This document shows, in pieces, positions 55,747-62,461 of a DNA stretch of 64,000 nucleotides. Below the pieces are notes generated by a model. The model worked only from the letters and a program-made list of their open reading frames with translations. It was not told the origin of the DNA and did not search any database. A program made the position numbers and the translations under genes. The stretch is from Ardenticatenaceae bacterium (lineage in GTDB: Bacteria; Chloroflexota; Anaerolineae; Promineifilales; Promineifilaceae): positions 201,988-265,987 of the forward strand of contig JACKBT010000001.1 of assembly GCA_020634415.1 (NCBI GenBank), written 5' to 3'. Positions within the stretch are counted from its first letter, which is position 1; every line of letters starts with the position of its first letter.

Positions 55747-56967
55747 CTATGCTGTAAAAGTAACCGGCAATACATGCGGGCCACGAAAAGCGAAACCCGG
55801 CAGCCACTCAATCTGCTCCTTCACCAACCGCAAATTGCGGCAGCGTTGCAGCAACGTCAAAATACCCACCTGCGCCACCGTGCGGGCAATAGACACCCCC
55901 AAACAATAATGCGGCCCATGCGCAAAAGTCAGATGGCGATTAGGCTGGCGTGTCATCTCAAACACAGTCGGATTCGCAAACTGCGCCTCATCGCGGTTGC
56001 CCGAACCAAACAGCACCACAATCCCTTGCCCCGCCTCAAACGTCTCACCCCCAAATGCCATCGTCTCCTTCACCACGCGGCTTGTAGCCTGCACCGGGCT
56101 GTCATAACGCATCACCTCCTCGGTGGCGGGGGCAATCAGATCGGGCTGTACCAACAACTGCTCTAACGCTTCAGGGTGACGCACAAAAGTAAGGATGGCA
56201 TTGCCAATCAGGTGCGCGGTGGAATTGTTGCCACCCACCAGCAAAGCCACACACATACCAAACAGCTCATCCTGCGATAAACGGTCGCCCTGCGCCTCCG
56301 CCTGCACCAACTCAGTAATCAAATCATCCTGCGGCTCACGCCGACGCTGCTCAATGATGACCTCCAAATACTCCTTCATCTCCAACATGCTCTTTTGCCC
56401 CTGGCGCATCACACCCACCCGGTCTTTGGTCGTGCCCGCCCGGTCATAAATCAGCACCTGGTCCCGCGCCCAGCGCGTAAAACGGGGCTGGTCCTCATAA
56501 GGCACACCCAAAATATCGGTGATGGCCCAACCCGGCAGTTTGGTCGCCACATCGGCCATCACATCCATCGTGCCCTTGTCCCTCACCTCATCTATGAAGC
56601 CCTGGCAAATCTGCTCAATGCGGGCGCGACGGCCGTTTATCATACGTGGCGTAAAGGCTTTGGCAACGATGGCTTTGAGGCGCGTATGCTGCGGCGGATC
56701 GCTGAGCAGCATCCGGCTGCCCAAGATAGTGCGCAGGGGGAGCAACTCCTGCTGCACGTCGGGGGGCAGCACGGCAAAGGTCTGTTCGGTACGGGCGGAA
56801 GACATGCGCGGGTCGTTGAGCAGGGTCACAATATCGTCGTAGCGGCTGATGAGCCAGGTACGGCCGTTCCAACAGACCGGCATCTCTTCGCGCAAAGCGG
56901 CATAATGGGGGTACGGGTCAGCTTGAATAAGCGGGTCACTAAAATCGAGGGAGGTGGTTTTTGTCAT
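55747..56967 (-). CDS. cytochrome P450
   Basis: A 406-residue soluble P450 monooxygenase. The heme-binding loop is 'FAHGPHYCLG' with ligand C355. The I-helix oxygen-activation motif is 'LLVGGNNSTAH', where Asn-Ser-Thr replaces the more usual (E/D)T(T/S), so proton delivery may differ. The K-helix ExxR is in 'EEVMRYDSPVQ'. 'GSRMLLSDPPQHTRLKAIVAKAFTP' is the conserved C-helix region. It needs a separate redox partner, and none is in the window. Confidence 0.93.
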   Translation of the reverse strand: MTKTTSLDFSDPLIQADPYPHYAALREEMPVCWNGRTWLISRYDDIVTLLNDPRMSSARTEQTFAVLPPDVQQELLPLRTILGSRMLLSDPPQHTRLKAIVAKAFTPRMINGRRARIEQICQGFIDEVRDKGTMDVMADVATKLPGWAITDILGVPYEDQPRFTRWARDQVLIYDRAGTTKDRVGVMRQGQKSMLEMKEYLEVIIEQRRREPQDDLITELVQAEAQGDRLSQDELFGMCVALLVGGNNSTAHLIGNAILTFVRHPEALEQLLVQPDLIAPATEEVMRYDSPVQATSRVVKETMAFGGETFEAGQGIVVLFGSGNRDEAQFANPTVFEMTRQPNRHLTFAHGPHYCLGVSIARTVAQVGILTLLQRCRNLRLVKEQIEWLPGFAFRGPHVLPVTFTA

Positions 56968-57160
56968 GGGAGAATTTTACTGGCTTGATGCAATTTCCCC
57001 AAGCAGACACCCCATCATATCCATCACCACCACTTACCCATTTCTCTCCATTATTGTTACAATAACTTGCACTGTACGCTGGTTGAGGGCTAGTTGGATG
57101 AGTTACCTTTGGAGAAAACCATTCACAAACGACAAAGGCAATTGCCATTAGCGAGAACCT

Positions 57161-57216
57161 AACCTCCCGGAGGCTCAGCCCTTGAACTGGGCCGTAGATG
57201 GAGCCTCCAGGAGGTT
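57161..57216. promoter_or_regulatory. long 5' UTR hairpin before the aldo/keto reductase
   Basis: Arms of 16 bases at 57161-57176 and 57201-57216 pair with one mismatch (AACCTCCCGGAGGCTC). Inside, GCCC pairs with GGGC. Each arm is itself nearly palindromic (CCTCC-GGAGG). It ends 21 bases before the ATG, next to the AGGAG ribosome-binding site, whose core can pair with CCTCC. It may be an operator or a translational switch. Confidence 0.6.
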
Positions 57217-57237
57217 GTTCATACAGGAGAAAACCAC

Positions 57238-58221
57238 ATGGACTATACACATCTTGGACGTACTGGCTTGCAAGTGAGCAAGCTGTGCCTGGGCACGATG
57301 AACTTCGGCCCCTGGACGAACGAAGCCGACAGCCACACAATGATGGACGCGGCTCTGGAGGCAGGTATCAACTTCTTCGACACCGCCAACCGTTACGGCA
57401 TCTGGGCTGGCACCGGCAGCCATCACGGGCATACAGAGGAGATTATTGGCAATTGGTTCCAGCAGGGCGGCGGGCGGCGCGACAAAATTGTGCTGGCTAC
57501 CAAGCTCTATGGGGCCATGGGCGATTGGCCCAACGAAGGCAAGCTCTCGGCGCTGAACATCAAGCGGGCTTGTGAAGCCAGCCTCAAACGCTTGCAAACC
57601 GACTACATAGACCTCTACCAGATGCACCACATTGACCGCGACACGCCCTGGGAAGAAATCTGGCAGGGCATGGAGCAATTGGTGCGCGAGGGCAAGATTC
57701 TGTATGTGGGCAGCAGCAATTTCGCTGGCTGGCACATCGCCAAAGCCAACGAAGCCGCCAAACGGCGCAGCTTTATGGGGTTGGTCAGCGAACAGAGCAA
57801 GTACAGCCTGGCCGAGCGGACGATTGAATTGGAAGTTGTGCCTGCCTGCGAAGATTATGGCGTGGGCATCATCCCCTGGAGTCCGCTGGATGGCGGTTTG
57901 CTGGGTGGTGTGCTGGCTAAAATCGAAAGCGGACGGCGAGCCAGTGACAGTATGCAAATGCGTGTCGAGGCCATTCGGCCGCAGGTTGAGAGCTATGAGA
58001 ACTTCTGTGCCGAGATGGGTGAGCAGCCGGCCGATGTAGCCCTGGCCTGGCTGCTGCACAACCCCGTTGTCACCGCGCCCATCATTGGCCCCAGCAATGT
58101 GGAGCAGCTAACGGGTAGTCTGCGGGCGCTGGAAATTCATCTAAGTGATGAGCAGTTGCAGCGGCTGGATGAGATTTGGCCCGGCCCCGGCGGCCCCGCG
58201 CCAGAGGCGTATGCCTGGTAG
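57238..58221 (+). CDS. aldo/keto reductase
   Basis: A 327-residue NADPH-dependent TIM-barrel reductase. The catalytic tetrad is D48, Y53, K89 and H130 ('FFDTANRYG', 'LATKLYG', 'YQMHHID'). 'GKILYVGSSNFAGWHIAKA' and 'LLHNPVVTAPIIGPSNVEQL' are the usual cofactor and C-terminal motifs. It resembles the YajO/Tas group. An ACAGGAG ribosome-binding site lies next to the upstream hairpin. Confidence 0.93.
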   Translation: MDYTHLGRTGLQVSKLCLGTMNFGPWTNEADSHTMMDAALEAGINFFDTANRYGIWAGTGSHHGHTEEIIGNWFQQGGGRRDKIVLATKLYGAMGDWPNEGKLSALNIKRACEASLKRLQTDYIDLYQMHHIDRDTPWEEIWQGMEQLVREGKILYVGSSNFAGWHIAKANEAAKRRSFMGLVSEQSKYSLAERTIELEVVPACEDYGVGIIPWSPLDGGLLGGVLAKIESGRRASDSMQMRVEAIRPQVESYENFCAEMGEQPADVALAWLLHNPVVTAPIIGPSNVEQLTGSLRALEIHLSDEQLQRLDEIWPGPGGPAPEAYAW

Positions 58222-58278
58222 TCCCTTCGGATAATCGTTTTTATACCGATAGGGACATGAGTTGAGATATTTCTGGAA

Positions 58279-58382
58279 GACAGTAAAACAGCCAGGTCTA
58301 GTAGCCGCGAAATCCCTTTCGCGCCTCCGGGGACGTGGTAAGGATAACACGACCACGATCAGTGGCTGGCTGTTTTACTGTC
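58279..58382. ncRNA. 104-nt three-way-junction element
   Basis: A perfect 17-bp outer stem (GACAGTAAAACAGCCAG, 58279-58295, with 58366-58382) encloses two inner hairpins: CGCGAAA-TCCC-TTTCGCG and CGTGGT/ACCACG. It lies between two convergent genes and has no T run. It could be a structured RNA, a double terminator or a small inverted-repeat mobile element. Integron attC was considered, but its core sites do not fit. Confidence 0.45.
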
Positions 58383-58399
58383 CTAACTTTGGGCGGCTG

Positions 58400-58801
58400 C
58401 TAGATGGCTCTCATTCGATTGTTGCGAGGGTTATGTTCCACCTCAGCCAGACCCAGTGCCTCCATCAGCGGCGGAATGTACATAGCAAAGCGGCCTCGAA
58501 ACCCTTTCTTTAGTCCATACCAACCACCAATTGGATTTTCTGGGGAACGTGCCCAATGCTCAACAGTGCCCGTTTCTGGTTCCTGCTTTTCGTCTTTGCT
58601 CCCTAGCAGCATCCAATCACCATGTGCCTTCAGCATGGCATGGAGATCATTCAGGCAGCGATAATCATAGTGCAGCACCGTTTTGCCTACTGTGCAGACG
58701 ATGATCTCTTTGCCATCTTTTTCATCCACATACATTTCATACTCTGAGGTTTGGGGTGGTGTTTTTAGCTGCCAGGGATTGTCTTTGGTTCTCTTTTCCA
58801 T
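58400..58801 (-). CDS. hypothetical protein
   Basis: A 133-residue protein with AAAGGAATAG before its ATG. It is hydrophilic, has no signal or membrane segment, and is mixed alpha/beta by eye. Notable segments are 'KEIIVCTVGKTVLHYDYRCLNDLHAML' and 'NPIGGWYGLKKGFRGRFAMYIPPLMEALG', which look conserved rather than random. I do not recognise the family. It stands alone between a palindrome and the three-way-junction element. Confidence 0.6.
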   Translation of the reverse strand: MEKRTKDNPWQLKTPPQTSEYEMYVDEKDGKEIIVCTVGKTVLHYDYRCLNDLHAMLKAHGDWMLLGSKDEKQEPETGTVEHWARSPENPIGGWYGLKKGFRGRFAMYIPPLMEALGLAEVEHNPRNNRMRAI

Positions 58802-58853
58802 TGTTCTATTCCTTTGTGTGATCTTTGGGAATTCATGGGGTTGACACCAAATG

Positions 58854-58879
58854 TAGGGTCGAGGCGCGCCTCGACCCTA
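58854..58879. repeat. 26-bp perfect palindrome TAGGGTCGAGGCG / CGCCTCGACCCTA
   Basis: Arms of 13 bp with no loop, in the spacer between the SRPBCC and hypothetical genes. The GTAGGGTCGA start resembles the REP-like elements of this window (GTAGGGCGAT) and the widespread GTAGGGGCG-type intergenic repeats of cyanobacteria and Chloroflexota. Confidence 0.8.
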
Positions 58880-58914
58880 TCACAGGTACCGATCATCCTA
58901 AAGACCCCTTTGTG

Positions 58915-59394
58915 TTAGTTGTTCGCCAGGTGAATGGCCTCTGCTTCTTGTTTCAGGTCTGCCACGAATTGTTCAAATGATGCATCAAAAGAAGGGATAA
59001 ACCGGGCGAACAGGGGGAAAAATGGGCCACCAATCTTTTCGACCATTGTGAATTTTGTGCTGTTGGCACCACTGTGCTGTAGGGTGTAAACACGATTTCC
59101 CATGGCATCGCCCCAGACTAGCCGTTTTTCTGGCTCGAATTCTTTCACTTTCAAGTTGAAGGTTCTGTTTTCATCAAGCGTGGATTTAAGTTTGATCCGG
59201 TTTCCCGCTTTTATATCTCCGTCCAGAGACAAAATGGTGGTGTTCCACCGAGGATAGTCGGAACTGTTGACCAGTAAAGCCCATACGATTACCGGGTCAG
59301 CTTGAATTTGGATGGAAACGGCCGTTTCCCGGCTAAACATCCTTTTCGTAGTAACGGCCGTACCATCACGCCTCTTTGCCTGTACATCACTCAT
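58915..59394 (-). CDS. SRPBCC-fold protein (polyketide cyclase/START-like)
   Basis: A ~159-residue helix-grip protein from the ATG at 59394, which has AAAGGAG 8 bases upstream; an in-frame ATG 18 bases earlier precedes that site. 'AVSIQIQADPVIVWALLVNSSDYPRWNTTILSLDGDIKAGNRIKL' is the usual SRPBCC opening, and the C-terminal long helix is 'FDASFEQFVADLKQEAEAI'. These bind hydrophobic ligands. It lies 83 bases downstream of an ECF sigma gene on the same strand, suggesting joint control. Confidence 0.82.
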   Translation of the reverse strand: MSDVQAKRRDGTAVTTKRMFSRETAVSIQIQADPVIVWALLVNSSDYPRWNTTILSLDGDIKAGNRIKLKSTLDENRTFNLKVKEFEPEKRLVWGDAMGNRVYTLQHSGANSTKFTMVEKIGGPFFPLFARFIPSFDASFEQFVADLKQEAEAIHLANN

Positions 59395-59477
59395 ACCAAG
59401 ACTCCTTTTCATTGTAATTTAAGGTCTCAAATTAAAGCACCTCATTATTTAGACGATTGGGAGCCAAAAAATGATAG

Positions 59478-60281
59478 TCACGTCTCAGAATCGGCCAAAT
59501 ATGCCTCCATCACCTTTCTGTTGTGTTCCAAATGATGAAGCTGCAACTCGGCCGCATCTGACTCAAACGGATCAAGCTCTTGCAAGATTTTCATCCGCAG
59601 CCCAAACAGCTCCTCACGATTTTTGCTGCCTGCCGCCTGCACCATTGAAATCTTCACCAGCTCTTCTTGCGCTTTTTGCTTAGGGTTAAAAATGCCATTC
59701 AGCTCTGTGCATTGATAGCATATCCCTTGCTTATTAATCAACGAGCAGCGATGCTCAAAAATATCCATCATCTTATGTCGACCAACATGCAAATAATATT
59801 TAACCATCGCCTCTGTTTGCTCAAGAATTTGGCTGATTTCTTTGACCTTGAACCCATGCACTTCCTTTAGCAGCAAGGCGAGATGTTGTTCCAGCGGCAG
59901 GGTTTTAGATACACACGTAAAACAAAAGGCGATGTGCTCCTTAATTTCAAACTTGCCCTGTGGAGACATTTCCCGAATGTGCATCGCCTCCTGAAAGAAC
60001 TGCGGGTTGCTCAGAGCAGCATCTTTACAAATATCCGTTACATTCTCCGGCCATCTTTGTTTAGCTTTGAGCAAATCCTTAACAAGATTAGAAGCAATCG
60101 CAAAAACCCAGGTCTTTAAGGAAGCGTCGCCCCGATAGGTGTCAATTTTTGTATGCGCCTTCAAGTACGCCTCTTGAACAATATCCTCTGTATCCTGCAC
60201 ACTGGCCGTCATGCGCAAGATAAATGATTTCAACTCCCCTTGAAAAGTCTCGAACTCTGACAGCAGATGGTCTTTTGTCAT
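59478..60281 (-). CDS. ECF-type sigma factor with Cys-containing C-terminal extension
   Basis: A 267-residue sigma factor. Region 2 is 'ELKSFILRMTASVQDTEDIVQEAYLKAHTKIDTYRGDASLKTWVFAIASNLVKDLL'. Region 4 is 'LPLEQHLALLLKEVHGFKVKEISQILEQTEAMVKYYLHVGRHKMMDIF'. The remaining ~90 residues are unusual for an ECF: 'HRCSLINKQGICYQCTELNG' supplies three Cys and one His that could bind zinc, followed by a helical tail. No anti-sigma gene is adjacent, so the extension may be the sensor. The gene is AT-rich and lacks ACGGCCGT. Confidence 0.85.
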   Translation of the reverse strand: MTKDHLLSEFETFQGELKSFILRMTASVQDTEDIVQEAYLKAHTKIDTYRGDASLKTWVFAIASNLVKDLLKAKQRWPENVTDICKDAALSNPQFFQEAMHIREMSPQGKFEIKEHIAFCFTCVSKTLPLEQHLALLLKEVHGFKVKEISQILEQTEAMVKYYLHVGRHKMMDIFEHRCSLINKQGICYQCTELNGIFNPKQKAQEELVKISMVQAAGSKNREELFGLRMKILQELDPFESDAAELQLHHLEHNRKVMEAYLADSET

Positions 60282-60340
60282 GGTTTTTTTCCTTTAAGCT
60301 ACTACAACCTGGCAGACCAAAATTTTCATCGCGGCCTGCT

Positions 60341-61513
60341 TCATGATGTTTTATCGAACCGCCATTTGAAGAGGAGAACGGCCGTTACCCCCACCAACGG
60401 CACAAAAATCAACGTTTGCAAACCGGCCGTCAGCGACGAATTATCCGCAATCAAGCCCACCACCCACGAACCGATGCCCGCGGGCAGCCAGCCCAAACCC
60501 ATCACCAACGAACCAGCCAGCCCTGTGGCTTGCGGCCAGATTTCCTGCGCCATCAAAATGGTGACGGGGAAAGATGCGCCGATGGTGACACCGGTGAGGG
60601 CAATGAGGGCGATTTGGCTGAGGCCGCTGCTGTGCAGCATCAGCCAGTGCAATGGCCCCATCAGCAGCATACTGCCCACAATAATAGGCACACGCCCCAC
60701 TTTGTCGGAGAGGGTGCCGCCGCTGATGCTGCCCACGCTGAGGGAGACGAGCAGCACGGAAAAGATGGAACTAGCGGTCTCTAACGGCCGTCCCTCGCTC
60801 AACAACCATTCCGGCAAATAAGTCGCCAAACTGCCCTGGAACCAGGAACGCGCCGCCACCACCAGCACAATCAGCCCCAGTGCCAGCCAGGAACCAGTTT
60901 GGCTTTCGCTGCCTTTAACGGCCGTATGCTTGGGCAGAGCCAATTGGCGCGACTGGCTAAACAAAAAAAGACTAATCACTAAACCCAGGGGAACGAGAAC
61001 GGCCGTTCCCCGCAGCCCAAACCAAAGCAGCCCCGCACTCACAATCAGCGGACTCAGTGCCGACCCCAGATTGCCGCCCACCGAAAAAAGCGACATCGCC
61101 ATGCCGCGCCGTGTCGTTGTGTTGGCCGGAATCAGAGCCGCGCCCGCCGGATGATAGGCGGCGGAGGCAAATGAGCCTAAAACAATGATGGGGATCAACA
61201 GCCAATACTGCTGACCGTAAAAGGCCACCACCCCAAACAGCCCCATCCACAACCCAATCCAACCGATGCTGCCCGCCACCATCAGGCGCGGATCCCAACG
61301 GTCGCTGACGTAACCAAAAAGCGGCTGTGTCAACGCCCCGGAAATACTGACGACGAGAGCCAGCGTGCCAATCTGGCTGTAGGTCAGCCCCATCTTTTCA
61401 ATGAGCAGGGGGTAGACAACGGGTAGAAAGTTGTGATGCAGTTCGAGGGCAAAGTGGGTGAAGGCGATGAGGAGAACGGCCGTTGGCAGCCGTTTGGTTA
61501 AAGTTACATTCAT
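60341..61513 (-). CDS. MFS transporter (fosmidomycin-resistance-like)
   Basis: A 390-residue 12-helix transporter. 'GYVSDRWDPRLMV' is the loop 2-3 motif A. 'FTHFALELHHNFLPVVYPLL' and 'GSFASAAYHPAGAALIP' match the Fsr (fosmidomycin resistance) branch closely. 'SGGTLSDKVGRVPII' is the second-half motif A. The physiological substrate is unknown. Confidence 0.87.
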   Translation of the reverse strand: MNVTLTKRLPTAVLLIAFTHFALELHHNFLPVVYPLLIEKMGLTYSQIGTLALVVSISGALTQPLFGYVSDRWDPRLMVAGSIGWIGLWMGLFGVVAFYGQQYWLLIPIIVLGSFASAAYHPAGAALIPANTTTRRGMAMSLFSVGGNLGSALSPLIVSAGLLWFGLRGTAVLVPLGLVISLFLFSQSRQLALPKHTAVKGSESQTGSWLALGLIVLVVAARSWFQGSLATYLPEWLLSEGRPLETASSIFSVLLVSLSVGSISGGTLSDKVGRVPIIVGSMLLMGPLHWLMLHSSGLSQIALIALTGVTIGASFPVTILMAQEIWPQATGLAGSLVMGLGWLPAGIGSWVVGLIADNSSLTAGLQTLIFVPLVGVTAVLLFKWRFDKTS

Positions 61514-61551
61514 GGTAATCCGTGACCCGTAATCGGATCACGGACTACCGT

Positions 61552-62223
61552 TTACCGATATCGGTTGGCTAAATTCCGCAATTGTAGACGAGCCTGTGGC
61601 GACAGGCCATAACTGTCAATCTCCGCTTGCAGCACATCCCACTCACCATAGCCGCCCAAGAAGCCATTGACACGGGCAACGGCCGTTGAGTTCACAAAGT
61701 CGCTCAACTGGGGATAAAACGCACGGAACTCGGCTTCTAAAGCTGGCGTGCCGCGCAGCGAATATTTCTGGTGATAATCTTCCGCCAGATAAAAGGTCTC
61801 CAGCGGCAAAATTTGGGTGTGAATTTGGCCGCGTGCCCGTTCTTGCTGGGCTTTGGTAATTTGGGCCATTTGCTTTTGGGCGGGGGTATGCGTGAAAACG
61901 GCCGTCATATACTGCCGCCCCCACGACTGATGCGAATGCCGTCCGCCGCGCCAGAAAATATTCAGTAAATCCTGATACGAAATCCGCGCCGGATCAAAAT
62001 CCACCTGAAACGACTCCGTATGATCGCCCATACTGCGGTAAGTTGGGTTCGGTTTACGGCCACCTGTGTACCCCACCCGCGTCCGCACCACTCCAGGTAT
62101 ACTCCCAAACTGGGAGTCTGGCCCCCAAAATCAGCCCAGAGCAAAGGTGGCAGTTTCTACCTGTGCCGGCACTTGGGTATCAATAAGAGGAATTTCCGTT
62201 TGAGAACCAACAAAGAGGGACAT
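61552..62223 (-). CDS. msrA: peptide-methionine (S)-S-oxide reductase, probable selenoprotein (in-frame TGA)
   Basis: A 223-residue MsrA that reduces methionine-S-sulfoxide in proteins. Translation from the ATG at 62223 (AAAGGAG, 7 bases upstream) reaches an in-frame TGA at 62133-62131, codon 31, in 'TFALG-TGA-FWGPDSQFG': exactly the catalytic Cys of the GCFWG motif. The frame then continues through 'VGYTGGRKPNPTYRSMGDHTESFQVDFDP', 'RQYMTAVF' and 'LAEDYHQKYSLRGTPALE' to the normal end. No Cys occurs anywhere else in the protein. Read as selenocysteine the enzyme is complete; otherwise it would be a 30-codon stub or an inactive fragment. A SECIS-like hairpin follows. Confidence 0.85.
62101..62130 (-). 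promoter_or_regulatory. candidate bacterial SECIS element
   Basis: Just after the TGA on the minus strand, ACTCCC (62117-62112), loop AGTTT (62111-62107) and GGGAGT (62106-62101) form a 6-bp stem that CCAG/CTGG can extend. The loop starts 19 bases after the TGA, is 5 nt long, and has G at its second position. As I recall them, the bSECIS criteria are a loop 16-37 nt after UGA with a G among its first two bases, which this meets. Confidence 0.75.
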
Positions 62224-62272
62224 AATCTGCTCCTTTACAAAGGGTTCGCCGAAAAACAACTTCTCAGTTTAG

Positions 62273-62335
62273 TGGAGACTGGAGACTAGAGATTGGAGAT
62301 TGGGTAGTCATCTAGCCCCCAATCTCCAGTCCCCA
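62273..62335. repeat. intergenic hairpin of GGAGACT heptamers
   Basis: GGAGACTGGAGACTAGAGATTGGAG-type units on the left are mirrored by CCCCCAATCTCCAGTCCCC on the right, giving an imperfect hairpin in the gap between the CopD-cytochrome gene and msrA. Confidence 0.75.
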
Positions 62336-62461
62336 AAAGACCAAGCTTATTTTCGACCGAACCCAAAGTGATTTTAGCATTGTAAAGGCAGGCGGCCTGG
62401 CTCACAACTCTTTGGACAAGCTGTAATCTCTGTGTAAGTTTGTTCTGAGAATTGGTTTAGC

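Noticed and set aside
58279..58382. Integron attC site
   Set aside because: The outer stem is perfect, and no RYYYAAC/GTTRRRY core pair or extrahelical bases could be placed.
61552..62091. msrA as a short gene starting at the GTG at 62091
   Set aside because: It would lack the GCFWG active site and the first 44 residues, and it has no ribosome-binding site; a good one sits before the ATG at 62223.
61552..62223. msrA as a plain pseudogene with a nonsense mutation
   Set aside because: The TGA replaces exactly the catalytic Cys, no other damage is present, the rest is Cys-free, and a SECIS-like hairpin follows. It is still possible if Sec genes are absent.
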